Below are positions 25,549 through 34,791 of a stretch of DNA of 64,000 nt, in pieces. Under the pieces are notes generated by a model. That model was not told where the DNA came from, ran no database searches, and saw only the letters and a list, made by a program, of their open reading frames with translations. How positions within the stretch are numbered: the first letter of the stretch is position 1; every line of letters begins with the position of its first letter. The stretch is taken from the NCBI GenBank assembly GCA_026126165.1, contig JAHCJR010000003.1, positions 26,653 through 90,652 of the forward strand. The letters run 5' to 3'. Source of the stretch: Alphaproteobacteria bacterium. Lineage in GTDB: Bacteria > Pseudomonadota > Alphaproteobacteria > Ferrovibrionales > Ferrovibrionaceae. Position numbers and translations under genes: made by a program.

Positions 25549-28500
25549 CTAGACTGCCATCGTCCGCCGCGCCTTGTGCAGATCGGGAAGCGCCGTCCGG
25601 TGCTGCAGGTTTTCGCCGGTCTCGATAAGGCGATCGAGTTCGGCCGCCAGCCCGGCGGAACGCTCGCCGCGCAGGGCTCGCGCCAGCGCAAGTCCGCGAT
25701 CGGCGTAGAAGAGCAGGGCGACCATCTGCGGCTCGGTGCAGTAATCCTTCAGGGCACGCGCATGGCGCGCCGCCTCCTCGTACTCGCCGCTGCCGAGGGA
25801 CGCATCGATGATCCTGGTCCTGAAGAAGATGTGGTTATGGCTGATCGAACCCTTCTCGAGCAGCACTTCCGCTTCGGCCGCGACCGCCTGCCTCTCCGCA
25901 AGGTCGTCCGTCATTGCCGCGAGTGCCCCCAGGATCATCGGCCCCATATATGCCATGCCGGCTTCGCGGATGATCGCCACGGCGCGGCGGACCCTTCGCA
26001 ATGCCTCGGCCGCCTTGCCTTCCATATATTCGACATCGGCAAGAAAGCATTCCGATTCGGCCTCGAAGCGGCGGGCGCCGAGCCGGACCGCCAGCGCGGT
26101 GGCAGCCCGAGCGTGGTGGGCGGCGCGCTCCAGATTGCCGAGAGGCTTGTAGCAGACGTGAGCCGAATGATGCGCGATCATCTCGGCCCGGCCGTGCCCC
26201 ACCCGCCGTGCAGCCTCGACCGCGGCCAGGGCGGCCTCCAGCGCCGGACCGATTGCACCGCACCAAAGCGACGTAATGGCGATCATCGGCAGATTCGCGA
26301 CCTCGGTCCGGCCGAAACCGTGCCTGCGGCTGACCGCGGCACATTCCGCAAAGCGCTGGCTGGCACTGTGGTAGCGGCCGCGCATGTATTCGGCATCGCC
26401 CAACCCGCCAAGGGCGGCGGCCTCCATCTCGGCCGAACCCGCCTGCCGCGCCAGTTCCAGGGCACGCGTGTGTTCGCGCAGGCAGCCTTCGATCTCCCCG
26501 CGCGGAAACAGCAGGTTGCCCCTGATGAAGCGCGCTCGCGCCGCCTCGGCGACAAGGCCAAGGCGGTCCGCGATTGCCTGCGCGACGTCCAGATCGGTCA
26601 GCGCGCCATCCAGATCCTCGGTGATCCGCTTGACACCGGCCATGCCAAGCAAGGCACGACAGCGCGCCGCATCGTCGTCCGCTGCCGCGCGGGCTTCCTC
26701 GAATGCCGCGCGGGCCCCTGTCAGCTCGCCGGTATCGTGCTCCACCTCCCCCAGCGCGAGGGAGAGCGCCACCCTGTCCGCCGGCAGTTTCGCAAGTCCT
26801 CTGCCCCTTGTCAGAAGCGCAATCGCCGCGGCGTAGCGGTAGCTTGCCGCTTCCGCCCGGGCCGCCTCCAGAAAGGCGGCAGGTGCCCGCTCATCCCCGG
26901 CAAGCTCGAGATGTTCGGCATGAAGCACCGGGTCGCCTCCTGCGAACCATTCGGCTGCTTTCCGGTGCAGACGAGCGCGCGCGGCGGTCAGGATCGAGCC
27001 ATAGACCGCGTCGCGGATCAGCGCATGGGCAAAGAGGTAATCCTCACCCTCCGGCCGAATGAGCTGCTGGCGAAGCAGTTCGGTGCAGCCATAGTCCGGC
27101 GCATCGAGCAGATGCCGAAGTGAAGCCAACGAGAATCGCTGCCCGAAAACCGATGCGGCCTGAAGGGCGCGCTTGTCGAGCGGCCTGAGCCGGTCCATCC
27201 GCGCCTGCACGAGACTCTGGATCGAGCCCGGCACCTCGCTCGCCGCCGAAGCGTTCTCGATGACGCTCTGCAGAAGTTGCTCCAGGAACAATGGATTGCC
27301 GGCCGCCCGTTCGAGGCATTCCGTCAGCCGGTCCTCGTTCGCCCGGGCGAAGCTCGCCGCCATCTCGCGCGCCTCGCCGAGGCGGAGCGGTCCCAGATTG
27401 ATGATGCTGATCGGCCGGTCCAGTGCGATCGTGCGCCAGGCGGTTTCCATCGGGTCGCCTTCCGGCCGGGTCGTGGCCAGCAGGGCCACGCGGTTATCGC
27501 CGGCCGCCGCCATGACCGCCGAGAGACTGTCGAGCGTCGCGGTATCGGCCCAATGCAGGTCTTCGACCATGACAAGTTGGGGCATGTCGCGGCTGGCCCA
27601 GGTGACCAGGCCTGCCAGCAGTGTCCTGCGGCCCTCGCGCCGCGCGGTATCGTCCATCGCGTCGTAGAGCGCGCGCAACTCCAGTGGCTGCGGCAGATCG
27701 AGCAGGTCGTTGACGAACACCCTGTCGGCGGCCGCGAAAGCCCCGGCGGCGAGAGCCGCGTCCGCCGCGCGGCCGCGCTCCTCCCTTGTGCTGGAGGAGG
27801 GGAGCCCGAGCAGGCTGCGCACCAGGGCGGGAACCGCGGCCTGTCCCTTGCGCGAGCCGAAATCGAGCACCAGGCTGCGATGCAGGGCAAATCCGCACTC
27901 GAGCGCGGCGCGGGCGACCTCCTCGGCGAGGCGGGTCTTGCCGATCCCGGCCGGGCCGCGCAGGAGGATCGTCTGCCCATCTCCCCTGGCCACCACCTCC
28001 TGCAGGATGGCCCGGCATTGGCCAAGTTCGGCCCGTCGCCCGACGAAGGGTGTTCCGCGCCGCTCGCCTGCCGGCTCCTGCGCGCCGTCGATACGCCAGA
28101 CCTCGACCGGGCGCTCGATGCCTTTCAGTCGCCGGGGACCCAGTCGGGTGGTGGTAAACCGCCCGGCGACTTGTCGTTGCACAGAGCCGGAGATCAGGGT
28201 CTCGCCTGGCCCGGCCAGTCCCTGCAGTCGCGCCGCCAGGTTCACCGAATCGCCGATCACCGTATACTCGCGATGGCTGTCGCTGCCGGTGCCGCTGGCC
28301 ACGACCTGACCGCTGGCGATGCCGACATGGAGCGCCAGCACGCCGCCGCCCGGCAGGGCGATTGCGCCGGCCGCCTCGTGCATGGCAAGTGCGGCGCGCG
28401 CGGCTCTCTCGGGGTCGTTGTCATGGGTGACCGGCGCGCCGAACACGGCCATGACGCCATCGCCCATATGCTTGTCCACCGTGCCGCCGAACTCCTCGAC

Positions 28501-28854
28501 GATCCTGTCGGCGGCCTCGAAGTACCGGTTCAGCAGCTTGTGCATCTCTTCGGCGCCGAGCCGCTCCGACATGGCGGTGTAGCCGGCGATATCGGCAAAC
28601 AGCACCGTGACCTGGCGACGTTCGCCGTCGGCCGTCTTCAGCGCGGAAGGGGCGCCTTCGGTTTCAACATTGTCTTCGTCAAGTCTGGCGATGGCCTTGA
28701 GAAGCCGCTTGCGGTCGGCAAGGCGGGTGATGCCGAGATCCTTGAGATCGTCGTTCGACAGCTCCCGCAGCAAGGCGCCGTCCACGCCATTCTCGGCGAA
28801 GGCCGCGATGTATTCATCGAGGCCGAGCCCCCGCAACCAGGCATCGATATCCAT
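25549..28854 (-). CDS. SAM-domain adenylate/guanylate cyclase fused to AAA ATPase and TPR repeats
   Basis: 1101 residues from ATG 28854; an upstream in-frame ATG at 28896 would add 14 residues, and neither has a good ribosome site. A SAM domain lies at about 1-58 (DAWLRGLGLDEYIAAFAENG). The class III cyclase domain spans about 80-255 with metal-binding Asp88 (LFADIAGYT) and Asp132 (KHMGDGVMAVFG). An AAA/NACHT-like ATPase follows with Walker A RGPAGIGKTRLAE near 299-311 and Walker B VMVEDLHWAD. The C-terminal half is Ala/Arg-rich helical hairpins, read as TPR. The architecture is common in alphaproteobacteria; ligand and target are unknown. It converges with the DUF853 gene. Confidence 0.9.
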   Translation of the reverse strand: MDIDAWLRGLGLDEYIAAFAENGVDGALLRELSNDDLKDLGITRLADRKRLLKAIARLDEDNVETEGAPSALKTADGERRQVTVLFADIAGYTAMSERLGAEEMHKLLNRYFEAADRIVEEFGGTVDKHMGDGVMAVFGAPVTHDNDPERAARAALAMHEAAGAIALPGGGVLALHVGIASGQVVASGTGSDSHREYTVIGDSVNLAARLQGLAGPGETLISGSVQRQVAGRFTTTRLGPRRLKGIERPVEVWRIDGAQEPAGERRGTPFVGRRAELGQCRAILQEVVARGDGQTILLRGPAGIGKTRLAEEVARAALECGFALHRSLVLDFGSRKGQAAVPALVRSLLGLPSSSTREERGRAADAALAAGAFAAADRVFVNDLLDLPQPLELRALYDAMDDTARREGRRTLLAGLVTWASRDMPQLVMVEDLHWADTATLDSLSAVMAAAGDNRVALLATTRPEGDPMETAWRTIALDRPISIINLGPLRLGEAREMAASFARANEDRLTECLERAAGNPLFLEQLLQSVIENASAASEVPGSIQSLVQARMDRLRPLDKRALQAASVFGQRFSLASLRHLLDAPDYGCTELLRQQLIRPEGEDYLFAHALIRDAVYGSILTAARARLHRKAAEWFAGGDPVLHAEHLELAGDERAPAAFLEAARAEAASYRYAAAIALLTRGRGLAKLPADRVALSLALGEVEHDTGELTGARAAFEEARAAADDDAARCRALLGMAGVKRITEDLDGALTDLDVAQAIADRLGLVAEAARARFIRGNLLFPRGEIEGCLREHTRALELARQAGSAEMEAAALGGLGDAEYMRGRYHSASQRFAECAAVSRRHGFGRTEVANLPMIAITSLWCGAIGPALEAALAAVEAARRVGHGRAEMIAHHSAHVCYKPLGNLERAAHHARAATALAVRLGARRFEAESECFLADVEYMEGKAAEALRRVRRAVAIIREAGMAYMGPMILGALAAMTDDLAERQAVAAEAEVLLEKGSISHNHIFFRTRIIDASLGSGEYEEAARHARALKDYCTEPQMVALLFYADRGLALARALRGERSAGLAAELDRLIETGENLQHRTALPDLHKARRTMAV

Positions 28855-29088
28855 TGCCAGAGCACCAGCGCCGCAGGTCTGTCCGAACGACAGCATGCAT
28901 CAGCCATGCCCGGCCGGCAAATCGCGACCTGTGCTGGCCGCCCAGGCCCGGATGCAGCCGGAATTGACCGGCCGCGGTGGTCCAGGGTTGGCGGCGAGGT
29001 CACCTTCGGGCAGACTCTACGTCATTGCCGAAGGAATTTTCCGTGCTCGCGTCACCTGGAGAAAGTCATCAGTGAGGGGTCGCGGTCA

Positions 29089-29145
29089 AAGACCCTATGC
29101 GGCTCAAACATTGGAAGAAGACCCGATGCGGTTCAAACATCGGAA
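29089..29145 (+). repeat. Two 28-base imperfect direct repeats, 29-base period
   Basis: Copies at 29089-29116 and 29118-29145 differ at three positions. Each contains AAGACCC, ATGCGG and TCAAACAT. The repeat lies about 190 bases before the substrate-binding gene at 29338, so it may be an operator array or a leftover of a duplicated short sequence. Confidence 0.7.
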
Positions 29146-29242
29146 GTAGAGAGACTGATCTCGCACGCAGCCGAGTCAGCAAGAACAGAGCATCGAAAGC
29201 AACTATTGTCGCGTTTAAATCCTCTGGCCAAGGCCGGTACAT

Positions 29243-29271
29243 TTGCCAAATCATGGCACGAGTGCTAGTTT
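29243..29271 (+). promoter_or_regulatory. Weak sigma-70-like promoter before the amino-acid ABC importer
   Basis: TTGCCA (29243-29248) and TAGTTT (29266-29271) are 17 bases apart, 66 bases upstream of the start codon. The match to consensus is partial. Confidence 0.25.
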
Positions 29272-29337
29272 TTCAGATCGTTTTCACCAGTCCCACAAAA
29301 TGGGGCTAAATAAACCACAAAAAACAATGGGGCAATC

Positions 29338-30147
29338 ATGCGCAGGATCCCTTTTTTCATAGCCGCCTTGGCTGCCACGGCCATGGCCACAACTGCAATT
29401 GCTGCGGACCTTGGAGAAATAACGAAACGGGGGCGAATGATTGCGGCAACAAGCGGCAATCTGCCACCCAACACTTTTGTCGACAGCAATAATCAGCTCA
29501 CGGGCTATGACATAGAGGTCGCGCGGATCGTCGAGAAAGCGATTGGAATCCCGATCCATTTCGAAAAGCTCGATTTCAAGGGAATAATGCCTGGTCTGCA
29601 GACGGGCCGGTTCGATATCGTCTTTTCGAACGTGAACATCACGGAGGAACGCAAGCAGATATTCGATTATTCGATACCGTATTCGCGTGCGGCCGTCATC
29701 GTGCTCATTCCTTCGAATGTCCAGGGGATTTCCAGCTTCAAGGATCTCAAGGGACGCAATGTCGGCGGGATCTCGGGGGCTGCCGATGGCGAGATTCCGG
29801 CCAGGGAAATCAGTGAGAAATTTGGCGCATTCAAATCCTTCAAGGGTTATCCCGGATACGCCGAGATGTTCACCGACCTGCGGACCGGGCGTCTTGATGC
29901 GATCATTTGTCCTGATCTGGCTGCAGCCGATTTCCTGAACAAGAATCCCGGCGCCGGGAAGATTCTTGCGGAACCCTATTCCGTTCGTTTTGTCGGAGCG
30001 CCGATGCAGAAGGGATCAACGCAGTTGAAAGCGGCGGTCGATGCAGCGATCCGAAAGGCTCGGCAGGAGGGCACCCTGGACCAGTTGGCAAAGAAATACT
30101 TCGGCCTCGACCAGTTCAGCAAGGAGCTCATCGATCGGGTCCCCTAA
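29338..30147 (+). CDS. Polar-amino-acid-type ABC transporter substrate-binding protein
   Basis: 269 residues with a signal peptide (MRRIPFFIAALAATAMATTA, cut near residue 22). The mature part has the family 3 solute-binding start (KRGRMIAATSGNLPPNTFVD), then LTGYDIEVARIVEKAIG and FDIVFSNVNITEERKQIFDY. It binds amino acids or related small polar molecules in the periplasm. The permease and ATPase follow on the same strand, then an epimerase, a hydantoinase-type enzyme and an amidohydrolase, so a cyclic amide or amino-acid-like ligand is a reasonable inference. Codon use is less GC-rich than outside the block. Confidence 0.9.
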   Translation: MRRIPFFIAALAATAMATTAIAADLGEITKRGRMIAATSGNLPPNTFVDSNNQLTGYDIEVARIVEKAIGIPIHFEKLDFKGIMPGLQTGRFDIVFSNVNITEERKQIFDYSIPYSRAAVIVLIPSNVQGISSFKDLKGRNVGGISGAADGEIPAREISEKFGAFKSFKGYPGYAEMFTDLRTGRLDAIICPDLAAADFLNKNPGAGKILAEPYSVRFVGAPMQKGSTQLKAAVDAAIRKARQEGTLDQLAKKYFGLDQFSKELIDRVP

Positions 30148-30230
30148 CGGGCCGGCTTGGGGGCATGAGACCGGTCTGATGATCTCCGATAGGTGAGCCA
30201 CCGTCCCAGCGGCACATTCGGGTAAGGTCG

Positions 30231-30938
30231 ATGAACCTTGATTTCGGGGTAGCGGTAGCATACCTGCCGCATCTATTGCAGGCTGCCGGGCTGACGATTT
30301 TTCTTGCCCTCACAAGCCAGGCGATCGGCACGGGCTTGGGTACTCTCCTGGCTCTGGGACGGAGTGCTGGACCACGGTGGCTGTCTGCAATCATCTGGGT
30401 GTATGTCTGGATTTTCCGAGGCACCCCGATGCTGCTGCATCTGTTTTTCATCTACTACGCGGCACCTCTGTTCGGCCTCACGCTCGATGCCCTGCCTGCA
30501 GCGATCATCGCAATGTCGCTCAGTACCACCGCCTATAGCTGCGAAATCATTCGTTCGGGCATACAGGCCATTCATCACGGCCAGATTGAAGCGGCGCGAG
30601 CCGTCGGCATGACGTACCCAAAGATCGTGCGGCGGATCATCATGCCGCAGGCCATCCGCATCATCATTCCACCCTATATGAGCAACTTCATCAGCCACAC
30701 CAAGAACACCTCCCTGGCCTCGGTCATCACCGTCCCTGAACTGATGCTGACCGCGCAGATGATTTACAGTTCCACCTATCGCGCAATTGAGATTCTGAGC
30801 ACCGCTGGCCTGATCTACCTCTTTCTGACCTCATGCTTGACATGGCTGCAGCTATATTTCGAACGTGCAACGGCCTATGAAAAGCGGGGCCTGAGCGAGC
30901 GGCGCAAACGCCTGCTTGGAGTGTCTCAGCCATCATGA
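30231..30938 (+). CDS. Polar-amino-acid-type ABC transporter permease
   Basis: 235 residues, five or so membrane helices. The HEQ-type permease features are present: IFRGTPMLLHLFFIYYAAP near residues 61-79 and the EAA-like coupling loop QIEAARAVGMTYPKIVRRII, followed by PQAIRIIIPPYMSNFISHTKN. It has a single permease gene, so the channel would be a homodimer, as in many glutamine/histidine-type importers. RBS GGGTAAGG precedes ATG 30231. Confidence 0.9.
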   Translation: MNLDFGVAVAYLPHLLQAAGLTIFLALTSQAIGTGLGTLLALGRSAGPRWLSAIIWVYVWIFRGTPMLLHLFFIYYAAPLFGLTLDALPAAIIAMSLSTTAYSCEIIRSGIQAIHHGQIEAARAVGMTYPKIVRRIIMPQAIRIIIPPYMSNFISHTKNTSLASVITVPELMLTAQMIYSSTYRAIEILSTAGLIYLFLTSCLTWLQLYFERATAYEKRGLSERRKRLLGVSQPS

Positions 30939-30974
30939 CTCTGTGGCCCGGCCCATCATCAGGCGATGTGAAAA

Positions 30975-31730
30975 ATGATAGAAGCTATCGATCTACATAA
31001 GAGGTTCGGGGCACTGGAGGCCTTGCGGGGGGTCTCTGTCGAAGTTACGCGTGGTGAAGTTCTCGTACTTATCGGGCCGAGCGGCTCTGGCAAGAGCACG
31101 CTGCTGCGGTGCATGAATTTCCTGGAGGAACCCACCTCGGGTATTGTGAGGCTCGATGGCCGACGCCTGGGCGTGATCGATTCCAATGGAAAGAGTCGTC
31201 GAATGGTCGGTCGCGAGCTTGCCGAGATGCGCTCGCAGATCGGTATGGTGTTTCAGCTTTTCTATCTCTGGCCCCATCTGACCGCGATCGAGAACGTGAT
31301 GGCCGGCCTGACCGACGTTCGCCGCATGTCAACCAGAGCCGCCGCGGAGATGGCGCGCGCGCAGCTAGCCAAGGTCGGCCTCGCGGACAAGTTTACCGCA
31401 TACCCCGAACAGCTTTCCGGCGGGCAGCGTCAGCGTGTGGCGATTGCTCGCGCCCTCGCGATGGAGCCGAAGGTGATGCTGTTTGACGAACCTACCTCCG
31501 CCCTTGATCCGGAACTCGTCGACGAGGTTCTTGCCGTGATGGAGAAGGTCGCCGAAGAAGGAATGACCATGATCGTGGCAACTCATGAAATGGATTTCGC
31601 GCGGCGAGTCGCCGATCGTGTGGCATTCATGGACGAGGGCCAGATCGTTGAACTGAGTCCTCCGCAAGACATATTCGAGCAGCCGACCAACGAGCGTACG
31701 GTGCGGTTCCTGAGAAAGTACCTCGCGTGA
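30975..31730 (+). CDS. Polar-amino-acid-type ABC transporter ATPase
   Basis: 251 residues. Walker [10 protein letters not shown] near 36-44, signature [19 protein letters not shown], Walker [16 protein letters not shown]-loop [15 protein letters not shown]. It is the motor of the importer formed with the two preceding genes. A short insertion after the first third ([18 protein letters not shown]) is typical of this amino-acid ATPase group. Confidence 0.92.
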   Translation: MIEAIDLHKRFGALEALRGVSVEVTRGEVLVLIGPSGSGKSTLLRCMNFLEEPTSGIVRLDGRRLGVIDSNGKSRRMVGRELAEMRSQIGMVFQLFYLWPHLTAIENVMAGLTDVRRMSTRAAAEMARAQLAKVGLADKFTAYPEQLSGGQRQRVAIARALAMEPKVMLFDEPTSALDPELVDEVLAVMEKVAEEGMTMIVATHEMDFARRVADRVAFMDEGQIVELSPPQDIFEQPTNERTVRFLRKYLA

Positions 31731-31770
31731 GGCCGGATGGGGCGCACGCCAAGGCGCTTCGTGCCGATCG

Positions 31771-32760
31771 ATGACTGTTCTCGTGACCGGCGGCTCCGGG
31801 TTTGTTGGATTGAATGTGCTTGAAGCGCTTCTCACGGGTGGCGAAACAGTCATCAGCTGTGACCTTGGCCCGGTGCCGGGACCGGCATTGGAGACCTTCG
31901 GCAGCCTCTCCGGCACATTGCATGAAGAGACATTGGACGTGCGGGATCGCGCTGCGGTGCTCGCGCTACTTGCCCGGTTCCGTCCTTCTAAGGTCGTGCA
32001 TGCGGCTGCGATCTCGCCTGCGGCTGAAGCGGAGTTGGAGGCGGCCGGGAACATTGTCGCCGTCAATATCGGCGGCACCGTCAATATACTCGATGCAGCA
32101 TATTCGGCCGGCGCCGATCGGATTGTCATCCTGAGTTCGGCTGCTGTGTATGGAAGGGCGGGCTTTCGATTCCCGATTCTGACCGAGGAAACGCCGGCCG
32201 AGCCGACCAGCATTTATGGCATCAGCAAGTTCGCCGCCGAGCAGATCGCACTTCGCTACCGTGATCTTGGCTGCGACCTTGCAGCCTTGCGCCTCGGCAG
32301 CATCTTTGGCCCCTGGGAGCACGTAACTTCCGTCCGAGGAACCATCAGCCCGATGTGGCAGATCCTGGAGTTTGCCAAACAAGGACGACCCATTCGCCTG
32401 CCGAGGCCGGGTCGCCGGGACTGGATCTATGGTCGCGATGTCGGCGCTGCTGTGGTTGCCACCCTGGACTTTCCCGGCAGGGTACCGGCGCTGGTCAATA
32501 TTGGTGCGGGATCGCAATGGAGCGTCGCCGATTTTTGCTCCCAGATGTCGGAAGTCGGCGTTGCGCTAGACTGGGCCATCGATCCGGCGGAGGCAAACAT
32601 TGATTATCATGGTCCACGGGACCGGGCCCCGCTATCGACAGTGGCGCTGCGGGAGTTTCTGGACTTTTCGCCCAGATTTGACATTCGATCCGCCATCGTC
32701 GACTACTTGGCATGGGCCGAAGCGAAATGCCGGCAAGTTCCTCGACAGGACCAAGCATGA
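31771..32760 (+). CDS. NAD-dependent epimerase/dehydratase (extended SDR)
   Basis: 329 residues. Rossmann motif VTGGSGFVGLNVLEAL at about 5-20; catalytic YxxxK in SIYGISKFAAEQ near 150-161 with a serine in ILSSAAVYG. It has the size and layout of sugar-nucleotide epimerases, but its place between an amino-acid-type importer and a hydantoinase suggests a small-molecule oxidoreductase or epimerase in the same pathway. The stop overlaps the ATG of the next gene (ATGA at 32757-32760), so the two are translated together. Confidence 0.88.
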   Translation: MTVLVTGGSGFVGLNVLEALLTGGETVISCDLGPVPGPALETFGSLSGTLHEETLDVRDRAAVLALLARFRPSKVVHAAAISPAAEAELEAAGNIVAVNIGGTVNILDAAYSAGADRIVILSSAAVYGRAGFRFPILTEETPAEPTSIYGISKFAAEQIALRYRDLGCDLAALRLGSIFGPWEHVTSVRGTISPMWQILEFAKQGRPIRLPRPGRRDWIYGRDVGAAVVATLDFPGRVPALVNIGAGSQWSVADFCSQMSEVGVALDWAIDPAEANIDYHGPRDRAPLSTVALREFLDFSPRFDIRSAIVDYLAWAEAKCRQVPRQDQA

Positions 32761-34154
32761 ATTTTGACCTCGTCATACGCAATGCCGACATTGCCACCGC
32801 AAGCGAGCGATTTGTTTCCGACATTGGCATCGCTGCGGGTCGGATCGCCGCGCTCGGCGAGCGCCTGCCGAAGGGGACACGCGAGATTGATGCCAGTGGT
32901 TTCCTTGTGCTTCCGGGAGGCGTCGATAGTCACTGTCACATCGACCAACGCACAAGCCAGGGCCTTGTCACAGCGGACGATTTCGAGTCCGGGACCATAT
33001 CTGCCGCGTTTGGCGGAACCACAACCATCATGTCCTTCGCCGCGCAGCATAAAGGGCAGTCAGTGCGCGCCGTGGTCAATGACTACCATTCGCGTGCGGA
33101 AGGAAAGGCAATCATTGACTACACCTTTCACCTGATTATTTCCGATGCTGGCGAGCAAACGATCGGCCAGGAACTTCCAGCGCTGATCAAGGACGGCTAT
33201 ACGTCGCTAAAGATCTACATGACCTACGAGGCCCTCAGACTGCCCGATCGGCAGTTCCTGGAGGTTCTCGACGTGGCTGGTCGCGAAGGCGCCATCGCCA
33301 TGGTCCATGCCGAGAATCACGAACTTGTTGACTGGCTTACTGACAGGTTGCTGCGCGATGGTAAGACCGCCATGCGCTATCACGCCGCTGCGAGACCTGC
33401 GCTCGCGGAGAATGAAGCAACAAACAGGGCTATAACCTTTGCGGAGGCCGTCGGGGTTCGGATCCTTATCGTGCATGTTTCGAGCGACGAGGCCATGTCG
33501 ACAATTCGGCGCGCTCAGGATCGCGGCGTACCCATTTTGGCCGAAACCTGCCCGCAGTATCTCTTCCTTACCGCATCTGATCTCGATCGAGAAGCATTTG
33601 AAGGTGCGAAGTATTGCTGCACTCCGCCGCCCCGGAGCTCCGCCGACCAGGCCGCGTTGTGGCGCGGAATTGCGAATGGCACGTTTCAGGTCATCTCCTC
33701 GGATCACTCGGCGTTTCGCTTTGACGATCCTAAGGGAAAAAAGGTGGCAGGGGCCAGCGCGCCCTTTAACAGGGTTCCGCAAGGAGTGCCCGGGATCGAG
33801 GTCCGTCTGCCACTGCTGTTTTCCGAAGGTGTGATGAAGAATCGGATCACGCTGCAACAGTTTGTTTCGCTCACGGCCACGGCTCCGGCAGCGATTTACG
33901 GTTTGGCGCAGCGCAAGGGCACCATCGCAATCGGCGCGGATGCTGACATCGCCCTATGGGATCCGACGCGCGAGGTCACCATCGACATTGACAACCTGCA
34001 CGACAGGATGGACTACACGCCCTATCAGGGGATGACAATCACCGGCTGGCCGACGACGGTGCTGTCGCGTGGAGAGATTGTTTGCCAGGACGGGCGTCTT
34101 CTTGCACGCTCGGGCAGAGGCAAGTTTTTGCGACGGGCCCCATTTTCCCGCTAG
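32757..34154 (+). CDS. Dihydropyrimidinase/D-hydantoinase-family amidohydrolase
   Basis: 465 residues from ATG 32757, overlapping the SDR stop. Binuclear metal-site residues are all visible: His59 and His61 (DSHCHIDQ), the lysine to be carboxylated, Lys152 (SLKIYMTYE), His184, His240 (LIVHVSS) and Asp316 (ISSDHSAF). Tyr154 and the C-terminal RKGTIAIGADADIALWDP complete the family pattern. It hydrolyses cyclic amides such as dihydropyrimidines or 5-substituted hydantoins. No beta-ureidopropionase or carbamoylase gene of the usual type follows; the amidohydrolase at 34792 or the deaminase may act on the product instead. Confidence 0.9.
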   Translation: MNFDLVIRNADIATASERFVSDIGIAAGRIAALGERLPKGTREIDASGFLVLPGGVDSHCHIDQRTSQGLVTADDFESGTISAAFGGTTTIMSFAAQHKGQSVRAVVNDYHSRAEGKAIIDYTFHLIISDAGEQTIGQELPALIKDGYTSLKIYMTYEALRLPDRQFLEVLDVAGREGAIAMVHAENHELVDWLTDRLLRDGKTAMRYHAAARPALAENEATNRAITFAEAVGVRILIVHVSSDEAMSTIRRAQDRGVPILAETCPQYLFLTASDLDREAFEGAKYCCTPPPRSSADQAALWRGIANGTFQVISSDHSAFRFDDPKGKKVAGASAPFNRVPQGVPGIEVRLPLLFSEGVMKNRITLQQFVSLTATAPAAIYGLAQRKGTIAIGADADIALWDPTREVTIDIDNLHDRMDYTPYQGMTITGWPTTVLSRGEIVCQDGRLLARSGRGKFLRRAPFSR

Positions 34155-34630
34155 TTTGCGGTCGGTGGTCGCCAGCTCCGCCGGTTTTCCTCACATTCTT
34201 CCGTGCACACGCCGGTTACTATTTCAAACTTCCGACCGGTCATCGCCAGCAGCTTTTCCATTGTATAGTCGCCGTAACTGGTGCTCTCCGGTGGCGCAAA
34301 CCGTTTCATTCCCTGGTGGCGCGCGCCAAGGACCACCCGCTCAATGCCGACCTCAACCAGCGCCCAGCAGCACATCGGACAAGGCTCCATCACTGTGTAG
34401 CAGGTGCAATCCGACAAGTCTGCCCGTCGAAGATTGTGGCAGGCATCGCGGATCGCCTGGATTTCGGCGTGCGCCGTCGGGTCGCCGCTTGATAAAGCCA
34501 CGTTATGGCCGACGCCAACGATACCGCCTTGTCGCACGATAACCGACCCAATCGGAGAATTCCCTCGCTCACGCCCGAGAGTTCCCTGCGCGAGAGCCAA
34601 GCTCATGAATCGGTGGTGGTCATTGTCCAT
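34151..34630 (-). CDS. Cytidine/deoxycytidylate-deaminase-fold nucleoside deaminase
   Basis: 159 residues. Zinc motif TAHAEIQAI near 52-60 with the catalytic glutamate, and PCPMCCWALVE near 83-93 giving the two cysteine ligands. It belongs to the guanine deaminase/TadA-like group, which removes an amino group from purines, cytosine or related rings. It lies on the opposite strand inside the catabolic block, its stop overlapping the hydantoinase stop by four bases, and is divergent from the amidohydrolase at 34792. A role in feeding a deaminated ring to the hydantoinase is inference. Confidence 0.87.
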   Translation of the reverse strand: MDNDHHRFMSLALAQGTLGRERGNSPIGSVIVRQGGIVGVGHNVALSSGDPTAHAEIQAIRDACHNLRRADLSDCTCYTVMEPCPMCCWALVEVGIERVVLGARHQGMKRFAPPESTSYGDYTMEKLLAMTGRKFEIVTGVCTEECEENRRSWRPPTAN

Positions 34631-34791
34631 TCTGATCTCCCATTCCTGACGAGATGCCGCGTCTCGAGATCCCCTGGACAGATGGTTCCGGAACGCGCTG
34701 TGCTATCCTGACCCTGTCCGCCTGAGGATGCCATACCCGGCTCGTTGTCTGCCTGGTGAGGACGCTCGAAATTATGCGGGGATTTCATGCC

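Larger units (their letters stand above)
28855..29337. other. Intergenic region at the boundary of the lower-GC block
   Basis: 483 bases without a supported gene. GC falls visibly from about 29040 rightward. It holds an imperfect tandem repeat (29089-29145) and a weak sigma-70-like promoter (29243-29271) ahead of the amino-acid ABC importer. I saw no integrase remnant and no copy of the tRNA-Gln 3' end here. Confidence 0.6.

Noticed and set aside
29251..29266. Sigma-54-like TGGCACG sequence upstream of the amino-acid importer
   Set aside because: The GC dinucleotide expected twelve bases after the GG is not in place, and no enhancer-binding regulator gene is nearby.
28855..29337. Search for a second copy of the tRNA-Gln 3' end at the left of the acquired cassette
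   Set aside because: No match was found. A nine-base match in hutH near 11930 is chance.
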